A DNA stretch of 64,000 bases from Pseudazoarcus pumilus (GCF_002872475.1 NZ_CP025682.1:868001-932000); one strand, 5' to 3'; counted from the stretch's first letter, positions 10,016 to 19,982 are shown. A program made the numbers and translations. The notes: generated from the letters alone by a model not told the origin.

Positions 10016-10435
10016 TCAGCGGCGCTGGAAGCCCGTGTAGCAGCGCCGGAAGCGTTCCTGGCGCTCGCGCACGAAAGTGTCGAAATCCCAGTCGCCGTCT
10101 TCGAGCAGATGCGCGAAGGCCTCGCGAAACACCCAGACCTGGGCCAGCTCACGGCGGCCGTCCGCGAGTGTCACGGTGACGCTCTCGCGCTGGTATTGAG
10201 GACCTTCGAAGATGTCGAGCCGCGCGATCGCTGCGACGTCGAACTCCCGGTAGAGCAGACCGGATACCCGAGCATCGACGCAGCGTCGGATGCCAGGGTA
10301 GTCCTCACCGGCGACCGGGTGGCGAGAAAAGCCGGACAGTACGGCCGGTTCGGACGGCGGCGGGATGGCGCCCGCCGCGACCGACAGGATGTCGTGACAC
10401 ATCAGCGTGCCGTAGGCGAAGACATGCATCGCCAT
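10016..10435 (-). CDS. gamma-glutamylcyclotransferase (AIG2-like) family protein
   Basis: A 139-residue AIG2/GGCT-fold protein. The substrate-binding loop YGTLM lies at residues 8-12, and EGPQYQRESV carries the family's Glu-Tyr context. Such enzymes cyclise gamma-glutamyl amines or peptides, releasing 5-oxoproline, but many bacterial members have no known substrate. It lies 26 bases downstream of fba on the same strand and may be read with it. There is no sign of a signal peptide or membrane segment. The fold is assigned with more certainty than the reaction. Confidence 0.8.
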   Translation of the reverse strand: MAMHVFAYGTLMCHDILSVAAGAIPPPSEPAVLSGFSRHPVAGEDYPGIRRCVDARVSGLLYREFDVAAIARLDIFEGPQYQRESVTVTLADGRRELAQVWVFREAFAHLLEDGDWDFDTFVRERQERFRRCYTGFQRR

Positions 10436-10461
10436 CAGCAGGGCACGCCCTGGACCACGAC

Positions 10462-11526
10462 TTACTTGACGACCTGCGTCAGCTCGCCGGCCTTGTAGCG
10501 CTGGGCCATCCGGTCGAGCGGAACGACCTTGATGCGGCTGGCCATGCCGGCGCTGCCGAAGGCCTCGAAGCGCGCCTTGCAGACGAACTTGGCCGCCTCG
10601 CGCGCGGGCTTGTTGAATTCGCGCGGATCGAACTTGGAGGGGTTCTCGAACAGGAACTTGCGCACCGCGCCGGTCATCGCCAGGCGGATGTCGGTGTCGA
10701 TGTTGATCTTGCGCACGCCGAACTTGATGGCGGTCTGGATTTCCTCGACCGGCACGCCATAGGTCTCCTTCATGTCGCCGCCGTACTGGCGGATGATCGC
10801 CAGCAGTTCCTGCGGCACGCTGGAGGAGCCGTGCATCACCAGGTGGGTGTTGGGGATGCGCGCGTGGATCTGCTTGATGCGCTCGATCGACAGGATGTCG
10901 CCGGTGGGCTTGCGCGTGAATTTGTAGGCGCCGTGGCTGGTGCCGATGGCGATCGCCAGCGCGTCGCAGTCGGTCTGCTTGACGAAGTCGGCGGCCTGCT
11001 CGGGGTCGGTCAGCAGGGCGCTGTGGTCGAGCTTGCCCTCGGCGCCGATGCCGTCTTCCTCGCCGGCCATGCCGGTCTCGAGGGAACCCAGGCAGCCCAG
11101 TTCGGCTTCCACGGTGACACCGATGGCGTGGGCGAACTTCACGACTTCACGCGACACGGCGACGTTGTAGTCATAGTCCGAAGGCGTCTTGCCGTCCTCG
11201 AACAGCGATCCGTCCATCATCACGCTGGTGAAGCCCGAGCGGATCGCCGCCATGCACACGGCCGGACTCTGGCCGTGGTCCTGGTGCATGACCAGCGGGA
11301 TGTCCGGGTAGGACTCGACCGCGGCATCGATCAGATGGCGCAGGAAGGGTTCACCGGCGTAGCGGCGCGCACCGGCCGAGGCCTGCATGATGACCGGGCT
11401 GTCGCATTCGGCCGCGGCTTCCATGATGGCCTGGACCTGTTCCAGGTTGTTGACGTTGAACGCGGGCAGACCGTAGCCGTGCTCGGCGGCATGGTCGAGG
11501 AGCTGTCGCATCGAGACGAGTGCCAT
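10462..11526 (-). CDS. fba: class II fructose-bisphosphate aldolase (Calvin-cycle subtype)
   Basis: A 354-residue zinc-dependent aldolase that interconverts fructose 1,6-bisphosphate with dihydroxyacetone phosphate and glyceraldehyde 3-phosphate. Zinc ligands and catalytic residues are visible in [11 protein letters not shown], the EAELG segment, GTSHGAYK and [11 protein letters not shown]. Length and sequence fit the longer class IIB form typical of autotrophic proteobacteria. It is separated from pgk by about 100 bases containing a strong hairpin and a TAGAAT box, so it probably has its own promoter besides read-through. pyk, which often sits between pgk and fba in betaproteobacteria, is absent. 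Confidence 0.95.
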   Translation of the reverse strand: MALVSMRQLLDHAAEHGYGLPAFNVNNLEQVQAIMEAAAECDSPVIMQASAGARRYAGEPFLRHLIDAAVESYPDIPLVMHQDHGQSPAVCMAAIRSGFTSVMMDGSLFEDGKTPSDYDYNVAVSREVVKFAHAIGVTVEAELGCLGSLETGMAGEEDGIGAEGKLDHSALLTDPEQAADFVKQTDCDALAIAIGTSHGAYKFTRKPTGDILSIERIKQIHARIPNTHLVMHGSSSVPQELLAIIRQYGGDMKETYGVPVEEIQTAIKFGVRKINIDTDIRLAMTGAVRKFLFENPSKFDPREFNKPAREAAKFVCKARFEAFGSAGMASRIKVVPLDRMAQRYKAGELTQVVK

Positions 11527-11583
11527 GGTGCTTCTCCGTTGGGACGCGCACGGTGGGTGCGTGTCGCTTGTTCTGATCGGGAA

Positions 11584-11589
11584 ATTCTA
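11584..11589 (-). promoter_or_regulatory. candidate -10 box for fba
   Basis: TAGAAT on the minus strand, 58 bases before the fba ATG and directly after the pgk-fba hairpin. The position a -35 box would occupy lies within the hairpin sequence and shows no consensus match. Confidence 0.35.
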
Positions 11590-11590
11590 C

Positions 11591-11623
11591 CCGCGCGGTG
11601 ATGGCTCTTGCCACACCGCGCGG
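11591..11623 (-). terminator. strong hairpin between pgk and fba
   Basis: CCGCGCGGTG (11591-11600) pairs perfectly with CACCGCGCGG (11614-11623), and the loop closes further through TGGC/GCCA around a TCTT tetraloop with one bulged A. It begins 7 bases after the pgk stop. There is no U tract downstream, so it may attenuate transcription, protect the upstream message from 3' exonucleases, or mark a processing site instead of being a classical terminator. Confidence 0.5.
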
Positions 11624-11630
11624 CGGACGC

Positions 11631-12818
11631 TCAGTGCGTCCCGCAGCGCTCTTCGAGCGCGGCGATGGCCGGCAGCGTCTTGCCTTCGAGGAATTCCAGG
11701 AAGGCGCCGCCACCGGTCGAGATGTAGTCGATGTTGTCGGCAATGCCGAACTTGGCAATGGCGGCCAGCGTGTCGCCGCCGCCGGCGATGGTGAAGGCTT
11801 CCGAGTGCGCGATGGCCGAGGCCATCATCTTGGTGCCGCCGGCGAACTGGTCGTATTCGAACACGCCGACCGGACCGTTCCAGACGATGGTGCCGGCATG
11901 CGCGATGATGTCGGCAAGCCGCGCCGCGCTCTTCGGCCCGACGTCGAGGATGCGGTCGTGTGTGCCGACGTCGCACACCGGAATGCGGTTGGCGCGCGCA
12001 AGCATCGACACCTCGTCGGCGACGACCACGTCCACCGGCAGCGGCACCTCGGCGCCACGCTCGCGCATCATGTCCATGATGGCCTGCGCTTCCTTGACAA
12101 GCTCCGGTTCGGCGAGCGATTCGCCGATGCGCTTGCCCGAGGCGAGCAGGAAGGTGTTGGCGATGCCGCCACCGACGATGAGCTGGTCGACCTTGTCTGC
12201 CAGGGTCTTGAGGATGGTCAGCTTGGTGGACACCTTGGCACCGCCGACAATCGCCACCAGCGGGCGCTTGGGGTTTTCCGTGGCGCGCGTGAGCGCTTCG
12301 ATCTCGGCACCCATGAGCAGGCCGGCACAAGCGATCGGCGCGAAGCGCGCCATGGCATGCGTGGTCGCTTCGGCTCGGTGGGCGGTGCCGAAGGCGTCGT
12401 TTACGTACACGTCGCACAGCTTCGCCATCTTGCGCGCGAGTTGCTCGTCGTCGTGACGTTCGCCGACGTTGCAACGGCAGTTCTCGAGCAGCACGATTTC
12501 GCCCGGCGCGACCTCGAAACCGCCGTCGATCCAGTCGGTGATCAGGCGCACCGGGTGGCCCAGCAACTGGCCCATGCGCACTGCGATCGGGGTGAGGGTG
12601 TCCTCGGCGCGCACCTCGCCCTCGGTGGGGCGGCCCAGGTGGGAAGTGACCATCACCGCCGCGCCCTGATCCAGGCAGTGCTGGATGGACGGGATGGAGG
12701 CGCGGATGCGCGTGTCCTCGACGATGTTGCCGGCCTCGTCCTGCGGCACGTTCAGGTCAGAGCGGATGAAGACGCGCTTGCCCGCCAGATCGAAGTCGCT
12801 GAGCTGATTGACCCTCAT
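11631..12818 (-). CDS. pgk: phosphoglycerate kinase
   Basis: A 395-residue monomeric kinase that transfers phosphate between 1,3-bisphosphoglycerate and ADP, in glycolysis or reversed in the Calvin cycle. Recognisable are [12 protein letters not shown] at the N-terminus, [11 protein letters not shown], the KVSTKLTIL region and the nucleotide-binding C-terminal GGGDTLAA. The start at 12818 overlaps the gap stop by four bases (ATGA), so the two are translationally coupled. An open frame continues far upstream inside gap, but family alignment fixes the start at MRVNQLSDF. The length is slightly above the E. coli enzyme (387). Confidence 0.95.
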   Translation of the reverse strand: MRVNQLSDFDLAGKRVFIRSDLNVPQDEAGNIVEDTRIRASIPSIQHCLDQGAAVMVTSHLGRPTEGEVRAEDTLTPIAVRMGQLLGHPVRLITDWIDGGFEVAPGEIVLLENCRCNVGERHDDEQLARKMAKLCDVYVNDAFGTAHRAEATTHAMARFAPIACAGLLMGAEIEALTRATENPKRPLVAIVGGAKVSTKLTILKTLADKVDQLIVGGGIANTFLLASGKRIGESLAEPELVKEAQAIMDMMRERGAEVPLPVDVVVADEVSMLARANRIPVCDVGTHDRILDVGPKSAARLADIIAHAGTIVWNGPVGVFEYDQFAGGTKMMASAIAHSEAFTIAGGGDTLAAIAKFGIADNIDYISTGGGAFLEFLEGKTLPAIAALEERCGTH

Positions 12819-13834
12819 GCGCCGGCCTCGGCGAGCACGCCTGCGGCGTCGAGCATGCGGCAGGAGTAGCCCCATTCGTTGTCGTACCAGGCCAGCACCT
12901 TGACCAGATTGCCTCCCATCACTCGCGTCTGCGTGGCGTCGAACACCGACGAATGCGTGTCGTGGTTGAAATCCGACGACACCAGTGCGTCCTCGTTGTA
13001 GGCGAGGATGCCCTTGAGGGCGCCGCGCGAGGCTTCCTTCATCAGCGCGTTGATCTCCTCGGCCGAGGTGTCGCGACTTGCGGTGAAGGTCAGATCCACG
13101 AGCGAGACGTTCATGGTCGGCACGCGCAGGGCGAAGCCGTCGAACTTGCCCTTGAGCGCGGGCAGCACCAGGCCGACGGCCTTGGCCGCGCCGGTCTTGG
13201 TGGGGATGATGTTGTGCGCGGCCGCGCGCGCGCGGCGCAAGTCCTTGTGGCGCACGTCGACCAGCACCTGGTCGTTGGTGAAGGCGTGGATGGTGGTCAT
13301 CAGGCCCTTGTCGATGCCGATGGCGTCCTGCAGCACCTTGGCCACCGGCGCGAGACAGTTGGTGGTGCACGAGGCATTCGACACCACCGTCATGTCGGGC
13401 GTGACGATGTCGTGATTGACACCGTAGCAGATGGTGGCGTCGACGTCGCCGCCGCCCGGCGCCGAGATCAGCACCTTCTTCGCGCCCTGTTCGAGCAGTA
13501 CCTGCGCCTTGGCCTTGCTGGTGTAGGCGCCGGTGCATTCGAGCAACACGTCCACACCCAGCGCGCCCCAGTCGACGCCACGCGGATCCTTGGTGGAGAA
13601 GAACGGGATGCGGTCACCGTCGACGATGATGGCGGATTCGCCGTCGGTGTCCACCGGGAAGCCGAAGCGTCCGTGGGTGGTGTCGTACTTGGTCAGGTGG
13701 GCGTTGGTGGCGATGTCGCCCGAGGCGTTGATCGCAACGATCTCGAAGCGATCGCGCAGGCCCAGTTCGTACAGCGCACGCAGCGTACAGCGGCCGATGC
13801 GGCCATAGCCATTGATCGCGACTTTGATGCTCAT
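12815..13834 (-). CDS. gap: type I glyceraldehyde-3-phosphate dehydrogenase
   Basis: A 339-residue tetrameric dehydrogenase converting glyceraldehyde 3-phosphate to 1,3-bisphosphoglycerate. NAD-binding [14 protein letters not shown] begins at residue 8, and the catalytic cysteine is in [18 protein letters not shown] stands upstream of the ATG at 13834, which fixes the start. It lies between tkt and pgk. Whether it uses NAD or NADP in vivo is not clear from sequence; the order suggests a role in both glycolytic and Calvin-cycle directions. Confidence 0.95.
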   Translation of the reverse strand: MSIKVAINGYGRIGRCTLRALYELGLRDRFEIVAINASGDIATNAHLTKYDTTHGRFGFPVDTDGESAIIVDGDRIPFFSTKDPRGVDWGALGVDVLLECTGAYTSKAKAQVLLEQGAKKVLISAPGGGDVDATICYGVNHDIVTPDMTVVSNASCTTNCLAPVAKVLQDAIGIDKGLMTTIHAFTNDQVLVDVRHKDLRRARAAAHNIIPTKTGAAKAVGLVLPALKGKFDGFALRVPTMNVSLVDLTFTASRDTSAEEINALMKEASRGALKGILAYNEDALVSSDFNHDTHSSVFDATQTRVMGGNLVKVLAWYDNEWGYSCRMLDAAGVLAEAGA

Positions 13835-13895
13835 CCGGGGCTTCTCCTTGCTGGAACGGGGTGCCCGACACGCGGCCGGGCGGGCATCTGCGGGT

Positions 13896-15914
13896 TCAGG
13901 CGGTGACGCGTCGGACGGCCTCGACGACGGCCTCGGCGGTGAAGCCGAAGTACTTGAACAGGTCGCCGGCCGGCGCCGATTCGCCGAAGCGATCCAGCCC
14001 GACCACCGCGCCGTCGAGCCCGACATACTTGTACCAACCGTCGGTGACGCCGGCCTCGACCGCGACGCGCGGCACGCCGGCCGGCAACACGGCGGTCTGC
14101 CATGCCGCGTCCTGGCGGTCGAAGACGTTGGTCGAGGGCATCGACACCACGCGCACCGGCATGCCGGCGTCCGCCAGCTGCTTCTGCGCGGCCATGGCCA
14201 GCGCGACTTCCGAACCGGTGGCGATGATCACCGCACGCGGCGCACCACCTGCGGCCTCGGACAGTACGTAGCCACCACGGCGAATATCGGCGACCTGCGC
14301 CTCGCTGCGCGTCTGGAAGGGCAGGTTCTGGCGCGAGAACAGCAGCGCGGACGGACCGTCGGCACGCTCGATGGCATGCGCCCAGGCCACGGCAGATTCC
14401 ACCGTGTCGCACGGACGCCACACGTCCATGTTGGGAATCAGGCGCAGCGTGGCAGCCTGCTCGACCGGTTGGTGGGTGGGGCCGTCCTCGCCCAGCCCGA
14501 TGGAGTCATGCGTGTAGACGAAGACCTGACGCAGCTTCATCAGCGCAGCCATGCGCAGCGCGTTGCGCGCGTACTCGCTGAACATCAGGAAGGTGGCGGT
14601 GTAGGGAATCAGGCCGCCGTGCAGACTGATGCCGTTGGCGATGGCCGACATGCCGAACTCGCGCACGCCGTAGTAGATGTAGTTGCCGCCGGTGTCCTTG
14701 GTGACGCCGCGCGCGCCCGACCACAGCGTGAGGTTGGAGCCGGCCAGATCCGCCGAGCCGCCGAGCAGTTCGGGCAGCTTGGGCGCGAAGGCCTCGATCG
14801 CGTTCTGGCTGGCCTTGCGCGTGGCGATGGTCTCGGCCTTGGCGACGATCGCCTGCAGCGTGCTGGCGACGTGCGCGTTCCAGTCCTCGGGCAGACGGCC
14901 GGCGATGCGTCGCTCGAACTCTGCGGCCAGCGCCGGATGTTCGGCGCGATAGGCCTCGAACTGCGCGTTCCACTGCGCCTCGCGCGCCGCGCCGGCGGCG
15001 GTCGCGTCCCAGGCGGCGTAGATCTCGGTCGGGATCTCGAACGGCGGGTGGTCCCAGCCGATGTGCTCGCGAACTGCAGCGATTTCGGCGTCGCCCAGCG
15101 GCGCGCCGTGCACGTCGTGGCCGCCCTGCTTGTTGGGGGCGCCGGCGCCGATCACCGTCTTGCAGCAGATCAGCGTGGGGCGCGTGGCATCGGCCAGCGC
15201 CTCGTGCACGGCCGCGTCGACGGCGTCGGAGTCGTGGCCCTGCACGTCGCGGATGACCTGCCATCCGTAGGCTTCGAAACGGCGCGGCGTGTCATCGGTG
15301 AACCAGCCTTCGACGTCACCGTCGATGGAAATGGCGTTGTCGTCGTAGAAGGCCACCAGCTTGCCCAGGCCCAGCGTGCCGGCCAGCGAGCAGGCCTCGT
15401 GCGAGATGCCTTCCATCAGGCAGCCGTCGCCGAGAAAGACGAAGCTGCGGTGGTCGACGATGTCGTGGCCGGGGCGGTTGAACTCGTCAGCCAGCAGCTT
15501 CTCCGCGATGGCCATGCCGACCGCGTTGGCCAGGCCCTGGCCGAGCGGGCCGGTGGTGGTCTCCACGCCCGGTGCGTAGCCGTATTCGGGGTGGCCGGGG
15601 GTCTTGCTGTGGAGCTGGCGGAAGTTCTTCAGCTCTTCGATCGGCAGGTCGTAGCCGGTCAGGTGCAGCAGTGCGTACAGGAGCATCGAGCCGTGGCCGT
15701 TGGAGAGCACGAAACGGTCGCGGTCGGCCCACTGCGGGTTGGCCGGGTTGTGTCGCAGATGGCGACGCCACACGACTTCGGCGATCTCGGCCATGCCCAT
15801 GGGCGCGCCCGGGTGGCCGGACTTGGCTTTCTGCACCGCATCCATCGCGAGGGCGCGGATCGCTCCGGTCACCGGGTTGAACACGGGCGGCTTGACGTTG
15901 CGCTCAGAAGACAT
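13896..15914 (-). CDS. tkt: transketolase
   Basis: A 672-residue thiamine-diphosphate enzyme moving two-carbon units between sugar phosphates in the pentose phosphate and Calvin cycles. The N-terminal [11 protein letters not shown], the ThDP-binding [13 protein letters not shown] (GDG...N-type motif), and the pyrimidine-domain [16 protein letters not shown] are all present. Length equals the usual 660-670. It heads the tkt-gap-pgk set on the minus strand, with 61 bases to gap. A CATAAT hexamer about 40 bases upstream (15951-15956, minus strand) is a possible -10 box. Confidence 0.95.
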   Translation of the reverse strand: MSSERNVKPPVFNPVTGAIRALAMDAVQKAKSGHPGAPMGMAEIAEVVWRRHLRHNPANPQWADRDRFVLSNGHGSMLLYALLHLTGYDLPIEELKNFRQLHSKTPGHPEYGYAPGVETTTGPLGQGLANAVGMAIAEKLLADEFNRPGHDIVDHRSFVFLGDGCLMEGISHEACSLAGTLGLGKLVAFYDDNAISIDGDVEGWFTDDTPRRFEAYGWQVIRDVQGHDSDAVDAAVHEALADATRPTLICCKTVIGAGAPNKQGGHDVHGAPLGDAEIAAVREHIGWDHPPFEIPTEIYAAWDATAAGAAREAQWNAQFEAYRAEHPALAAEFERRIAGRLPEDWNAHVASTLQAIVAKAETIATRKASQNAIEAFAPKLPELLGGSADLAGSNLTLWSGARGVTKDTGGNYIYYGVREFGMSAIANGISLHGGLIPYTATFLMFSEYARNALRMAALMKLRQVFVYTHDSIGLGEDGPTHQPVEQAATLRLIPNMDVWRPCDTVESAVAWAHAIERADGPSALLFSRQNLPFQTRSEAQVADIRRGGYVLSEAAGGAPRAVIIATGSEVALAMAAQKQLADAGMPVRVVSMPSTNVFDRQDAAWQTAVLPAGVPRVAVEAGVTDGWYKYVGLDGAVVGLDRFGESAPAGDLFKYFGFTAEAVVEAVRRVTA

Positions 15915-16014
15915 GGGGCGGGCCGTATGCGTTTGATGGAAAAGGCCGAAATTATGGCTGAAAATGCTGCTTTGCGGTAGGGCGGGCCGGCTTGCGGGAG
16001 ATATCGGGTTCGCC

Positions 16015-16890
16015 TCACATGGCCTTGCGCTTGGCCTCCATCAGCTTCCAGATCAGCGGCGTGAGGATGAGCTGCATGGCCAGGTCGAGCTTGCCGCCCT
16101 CGATCACGATGGTGTTGGCGCGCGACATGAACGAGCCGGCGATCATGCTGAGCAGGTAGGGGAAGTCGATGCCGCGCGGGTTGGAGAAGCGGATCACCAC
16201 CATCGACTCGGACAGCGAGGGCACGTCGCGCGCGATGAAGGGGTTGGAAGTGTCGACCACCGGCACGCGCTGGAAGTTGATGTGGGTGCGCGCGAACTGC
16301 GGGACGATGTAGTGCACGTAGTCGTGCATGCGACGCAGGATGGTGTCCTGCACGGCCTCGGCCGAGTAGCCGCGCACATGGGTGTCGCGGTGCAGCTTCT
16401 GCAGCCATTCGAGGTTGATCGTCGGGGCGACGCCGATGAGCAGGTCGGCGTGGCGGGCGATGTCGATGTGTCCGGAGACGAAGCCGCCGTGCAGCCCTTC
16501 GTAGAACAGGCAGTCGGTGCCTACCGGCAGGTCTTCCCATTCGGTGAAGGTGCCCATCGGCAGGTTCCAGCGCACCGACTGTTCCTCGTTGTGGATGTAG
16601 ACGCGCTTGCGACCGATGCCCGATTCCCCGTAGCCGCGAAACAGCGCCTCGAGCTCGTCGAGCAGGTTGGCGTCGGGGCCGAAGTGACTGATGCCGCGCG
16701 TGCCGCCGGCCTCGGCCTCGTCGATCTTGTGCTTCATCTCGTCGCGCGTGTAGCGGTGGAAGCTGTCGCCCTCGACGATCGCCGCGTTGACATTCTCGCG
16801 ATCGAAGATGCGCTCGAAGGTGTCCTTGACGGTCGTCGTGCCGGCGCCGGACGAGCCGGTGACCGCGATGATGGGATGTTTGGCTGACAT
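16015..16890 (-). CDS. prk: phosphoribulokinase
   Basis: A 291-residue class I (proteobacterial) phosphoribulokinase, converting ribulose 5-phosphate and ATP to ribulose 1,5-bisphosphate, the RuBisCO substrate. The P-loop [10 protein letters not shown] is at residues 11-20. [21 protein letters not shown] and FYEGLHGG are diagnostic of prokaryotic PRK. The enzyme is essentially unique to the Calvin cycle, although some heterotrophs carry close homologues (YhfA/PrkB-like), so autotrophy is likely but unproven from this window. It lies 100 bases upstream of tkt on the same strand. No RuBisCO genes are in the window. Confidence 0.9.
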   Translation of the reverse strand: MSAKHPIIAVTGSSGAGTTTVKDTFERIFDRENVNAAIVEGDSFHRYTRDEMKHKIDEAEAGGTRGISHFGPDANLLDELEALFRGYGESGIGRKRVYIHNEEQSVRWNLPMGTFTEWEDLPVGTDCLFYEGLHGGFVSGHIDIARHADLLIGVAPTINLEWLQKLHRDTHVRGYSAEAVQDTILRRMHDYVHYIVPQFARTHINFQRVPVVDTSNPFIARDVPSLSESMVVIRFSNPRGIDFPYLLSMIAGSFMSRANTIVIEGGKLDLAMQLILTPLIWKLMEAKRKAM

Positions 16891-16933
16891 GGGGGGCTCC
16901 GTCGAAGTGGGCGCGGCCGCCTTCAGGGCGCGG

Positions 16934-17746
16934 CTAGGGCGTTCGTGCGTCGATCCACGCGCGCCATTCGTCGAACAGGCTGTGGTTGGCCGCGGCGATG
17001 ACCGCGCGCTTGCGGCCCGGACCCTCCATCAGCGGGCCGCCGTCGAGCGCCGCGCCGACACCGCCCGCCTCGTCCAGGATGAGTTGCCCGGCGGCATGGT
17101 CCCACAACATCTGACCGCCGTGCAGGTAGACGTCGAGCCGGCCGGTGGCAACGAAACACCATTCGAGCGCGCTGGAGCCGAAGTTGCGCTGCGAATAGTA
17201 CGGCGGGCGGTGCGCCAGCTCGTCGCCCAGGGCAGGGGCGACACGCTTGAAGTCGACGCCGGCGACCGCTTCCGAGAGCCGTTTGGCGGGCGGGCGCAGT
17301 GGCAACTGCGTGCCGTTGAGCCACGCGCCGGAGCCCTTCGCGGCGTAGAAGGATTCGTCCGTGACCGGGTTGTAGACCACGCCGAAGCGCGGCTCGTGAT
17401 CGACGAGATAGGCGACCGAAACCGCGAAGAACGGGATGCCGTTGAGAAAGTTCGTCGTGCCGTCGATCGGGTCGATGCACCACAGGCCGCTACGGCCTTC
17501 GTCCCACATGCGCTGCTGGGCTTCGGGCGTCATTTCCTCGCCAAGCACCGGGCCGGCGAGCAGGGCCGGCAGTTCGCGCTCGAAGGTATTCTGCGATTCG
17601 AGATCGGCTTCGGTAAACAGCGTGCCGTCGGACTTGCGGTTGCGTGCCGTGCGCAGATGGCGCGGCAGAATGACGTCGCGCGCCACATCGCGCACCAGGG
17701 ACTCGAGCGCGCGGGCGCGGGCGAGACGGTGCGAGGGGGTGGTCAT
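16934..17746 (-). CDS. inositol monophosphatase family protein
   Basis: A 270-residue magnesium-dependent, lithium-sensitive-type phosphatase. Metal motifs are GEEM, the signature WCIDPIDGTTNFLNG and the second motif MLWDHAAGQLILDEAGG. Substrates in this family include inositol phosphate, fructose 1,6-bisphosphate, histidinol phosphate and PAP. Its place directly upstream of prk raises the possibility of a Calvin-cycle bisphosphatase, which is inference. The start at 17746 has GGGGAG just upstream; an ATG at 17776 would add 10 residues. It is distinct from the cysQ paralogue near 41 kb. Confidence 0.85.
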   Translation of the reverse strand: MTTPSHRLARARALESLVRDVARDVILPRHLRTARNRKSDGTLFTEADLESQNTFERELPALLAGPVLGEEMTPEAQQRMWDEGRSGLWCIDPIDGTTNFLNGIPFFAVSVAYLVDHEPRFGVVYNPVTDESFYAAKGSGAWLNGTQLPLRPPAKRLSEAVAGVDFKRVAPALGDELAHRPPYYSQRNFGSSALEWCFVATGRLDVYLHGGQMLWDHAAGQLILDEAGGVGAALDGGPLMEGPGRKRAVIAAANHSLFDEWRAWIDARTP

Positions 17747-17775
17747 GGGCTCCCCGCAGGGTGGTGTCGAAGCCA

Positions 17776-17781
17776 TATACT
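17776..17781. promoter_or_regulatory. -10-like TATACT between divergent genes
   Basis: TATACT on the plus strand lies four bases before the first ATG of rsmE. The overlapping minus-strand reading TAGTAT could serve the phosphatase gene. The closeness to the rsmE ATG implies either a leaderless message or an rsmE promoter located elsewhere. Confidence 0.35.
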
Positions 17782-17784
17782 AGC

Positions 17785-18513
17785 ATGATGGTATCTCGCT
17801 TCTTCTGCCCCGAGCCGCTCCCCGAGAGCGGCGAGATTCCGCTCCCGGAGCCGGTTTCGCATCATGCCCTGCGCGTGCTGCGCCTGCCCGACGACGCGCC
17901 GCTGGTGCTCTTCGACGGAACCGGCCGCGAAGTGGCCGCGCGACTCGTCGTGCGCGGCAAGCGCGCCTTCGCCGAACTTGGCGCCTGGAGCGAGCCGGTG
18001 CGCGAGTCGCCGCTCGAACTGGTGCTGGTGCAGGCGCTGGCGAGCGCCGACAAGATGGACTGGGTGATGCAGAAAGCAGTGGAGCTGGGGGCCTCGCGCA
18101 TCGTGCCGGTGCGCGCCGCGCGCAGCGTGCTGAGGCTCTCCGGCGAGCGTGCCGCCAAGCGCGTCGCCCACTGGCGGCAGGTGGCGGTGGCGGCCTGTGA
18201 GCAGTGCGGTCGCAATCGCGTGCCCGAGATCGGCGACATCGTCGATCTGGCCGTGCATTTGAGCGCTGGGCGTGACGCGGTCGAGTTCGTCATTCTCGAT
18301 CCGCACGCGGGCGAGCCGCTGACGTCGCTGGGGGCGCCGCAGCGTGCCCGCCATCTGCTGATCGGTCCCGAGGGGGGATTCGACGAGCTCGAGCTGGCGG
18401 CCTGTCGTGCCGCCGGGGCGCGCGCGCTGCGCATGGGGCCGCGCGTGCTGCGCACCGAGACGGCGGGGCTGGCGGTGCTTGCCTCGATGCAGGCCCTGTG
18501 GGGCGATTTGTGA
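17785..18513 (+). CDS. rsmE: 16S rRNA (uracil(1498)-N3)-methyltransferase
   Basis: A 242-residue SPOUT-superfamily methyltransferase that makes m3U1498 in 16S rRNA using S-adenosylmethionine. Family features are the N-terminal PUA-like segment starting RFFCPEPL, the VQALASADKMDWVMQKAVELGAS helix region, and the knotted SAM site LLIGPEGGFDELEL followed by LGPRVLRTETA-like MGPRVLRTETAGLAVL. Two adjacent ATG codons (17785 and 17788) compete as starts and neither has a visible ribosome-binding site. It converges with nothing and is followed by argA. Confidence 0.92.
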   Translation: MMVSRFFCPEPLPESGEIPLPEPVSHHALRVLRLPDDAPLVLFDGTGREVAARLVVRGKRAFAELGAWSEPVRESPLELVLVQALASADKMDWVMQKAVELGASRIVPVRAARSVLRLSGERAAKRVAHWRQVAVAACEQCGRNRVPEIGDIVDLAVHLSAGRDAVEFVILDPHAGEPLTSLGAPQRARHLLIGPEGGFDELELAACRAAGARALRMGPRVLRTETAGLAVLASMQALWGDL

Positions 18514-18542
18514 ACGCGGCGGGCCAAGCGTGCGTCATCCGC

Positions 18543-18548
18543 TAGAAT
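18543..18548 (+). promoter_or_regulatory. candidate -10 box for argA
   Basis: TAGAAT lies 65 bases before the argA GTG start, inside a GCTAGAATGC decamer that recurs upstream of yggX. No -35 consensus is evident. Confidence 0.4.
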
Positions 18549-18612
18549 GCAGCGAGGATTTCAACGGGGATCTGTCTTGAGCCGCGAATCGCAACCCCCC
18601 CCGGAGGCGCGT

Positions 18613-19941
18613 GTGAGCACCGCCGACGAGACCGCTGCCCAGTTCGTCGCCTGGGTGCGCGGGGCCGCGCCCTATGTCCACGCTTTTCGCAACAAGACCT
18701 TCGTGATTGCCTTCGGTGGCGAGGTCGTCGCCGACCACGATCGCGCGCAGCGCTTCGCCTACGACTGCAACCTGCTCGCCGCGCTGGGCATCCGCCTGGT
18801 GCTGGTGCATGGCGCGCGTCCGCAGATCGACGCCGAGATGGCGCGGCGCGGGCTCGAGCCGCAGTTCCACCACGGCCTGCGCGTGACCGACGCGGCGGCG
18901 CTCGAGTGCGTCAAGTCGGCGATGTCGGTGACCCGCGTCGAGGTCGAGGCACTGCTCTCGCAGGGCTTGCCGAACACGCCGATGGCCGGTGCGCACATCC
19001 GCGTGACCGGCGGCAACTTCATCACTGCGCGCCCGGTGGGCGTGGTCGACGGCGTCGACTATCAGTTCACCGGCGCGGTGCGCAAGATCATCGATGACGA
19101 GATCTGCGCTGATCTCGACCAGCAGAACGTCGTGCTGATCACGCCGCTGGGCCTGTCGCCGGCTGGCGAGATCTTCAACCTGAGCATGGAAGACGTGGCC
19201 GAGGCGGTGGCCGTCGCGCTCAAGGCCGAGAAGCTGGTCTATCTGTGCGACGCGCCAGGCCTGCTCGATGAGGACGGGCGCGTGATCGAGTCAGTCACCG
19301 GCGACCAGGCGCAGCGCATGTTCGACGCCGGCGAGGGACTCACCGAGGATCTGCATCTGTACCTGCCGGGCGCGGTGCGCGCGGTGCGCAAGGGCGTGGG
19401 GCGCGTGCACCTGATCGACCACGACAAGGACGGCGGGCTGTTGCTGGAGTTCTTCACGCACGCCGGCGTGGGCACCATCGTCACGCGCGATCCGCTGTTT
19501 CGCATGCGCGAGGCGACCTTCGACGACGTCGGCGCGCTGGTCGCGCTGATCACGCCGATGGAGGCCGACGGCTCGCTGGTGCGCCGCGGGCGCGAGTTGC
19601 TCGAACAGGAGGTCGAGCGCTTCACGCTGGTCGAGCACGACGGCGTGCTGGTCGGCTGCGCAGCCCTGTATCCGTTCGGTGACGAGGGCTCGGCCGAGTT
19701 GGCCTGTCTGGCGGTCGCGCACGATTACCGTCGCGCCGGCCTCGGCGACCAGTTGCTCAGGCGTCTCGAGAGGCGCGCCCGCGCGATGGGCCTGAGCCGG
19801 CTGTTCATCCTCACCACGCGCACCGCGCACTGGTTCCGCGAGCGCGGCTTCGTCGAGGCCGGCCCGGACATGCTGCCGCGCCAGAAGCGCGAACTGTACA
19901 ATTATCAGCGCCGTTCCAAGGTGTTCGTGAAAAGCTTGTGA
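18613..19941 (+). CDS. argA: amino-acid N-acetyltransferase (N-acetylglutamate synthase)
   Basis: A 442-residue classical ArgA that acetylates glutamate with acetyl-CoA, the first step of arginine biosynthesis. An amino-acid-kinase-like regulatory domain occupies about residues 20-290 (VIAFGGEVV, VLVHGARPQID). A C-terminal GNAT domain holds the catalytic site (LAVAHDYRRAGLGDQLL, WFRERGF). The GTG start is preferred because GGAGG precedes it by five bases and the resulting length equals E. coli ArgA (443); an ATG at 18547 would add 22 proline-rich residues. Feedback by arginine through the kinase-like domain is usual in the family. argB lies far away near 45 kb. Confidence 0.93.
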   Translation: MSTADETAAQFVAWVRGAAPYVHAFRNKTFVIAFGGEVVADHDRAQRFAYDCNLLAALGIRLVLVHGARPQIDAEMARRGLEPQFHHGLRVTDAAALECVKSAMSVTRVEVEALLSQGLPNTPMAGAHIRVTGGNFITARPVGVVDGVDYQFTGAVRKIIDDEICADLDQQNVVLITPLGLSPAGEIFNLSMEDVAEAVAVALKAEKLVYLCDAPGLLDEDGRVIESVTGDQAQRMFDAGEGLTEDLHLYLPGAVRAVRKGVGRVHLIDHDKDGGLLLEFFTHAGVGTIVTRDPLFRMREATFDDVGALVALITPMEADGSLVRRGRELLEQEVERFTLVEHDGVLVGCAALYPFGDEGSAELACLAVAHDYRRAGLGDQLLRRLERRARAMGLSRLFILTTRTAHWFRERGFVEAGPDMLPRQKRELYNYQRRSKVFVKSL

Positions 19942-19982
19942 CCGGACGTTGGGTGTGTGCGGCCCGTGGCGCGAAGGGCTGC

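Noticed and set aside
12819-13538. Upstream extension of pgk through gap
   Set aside because: The open frame is the third frame of gap; the PGK family N-terminus begins at 12818 with the ATGA overlap.
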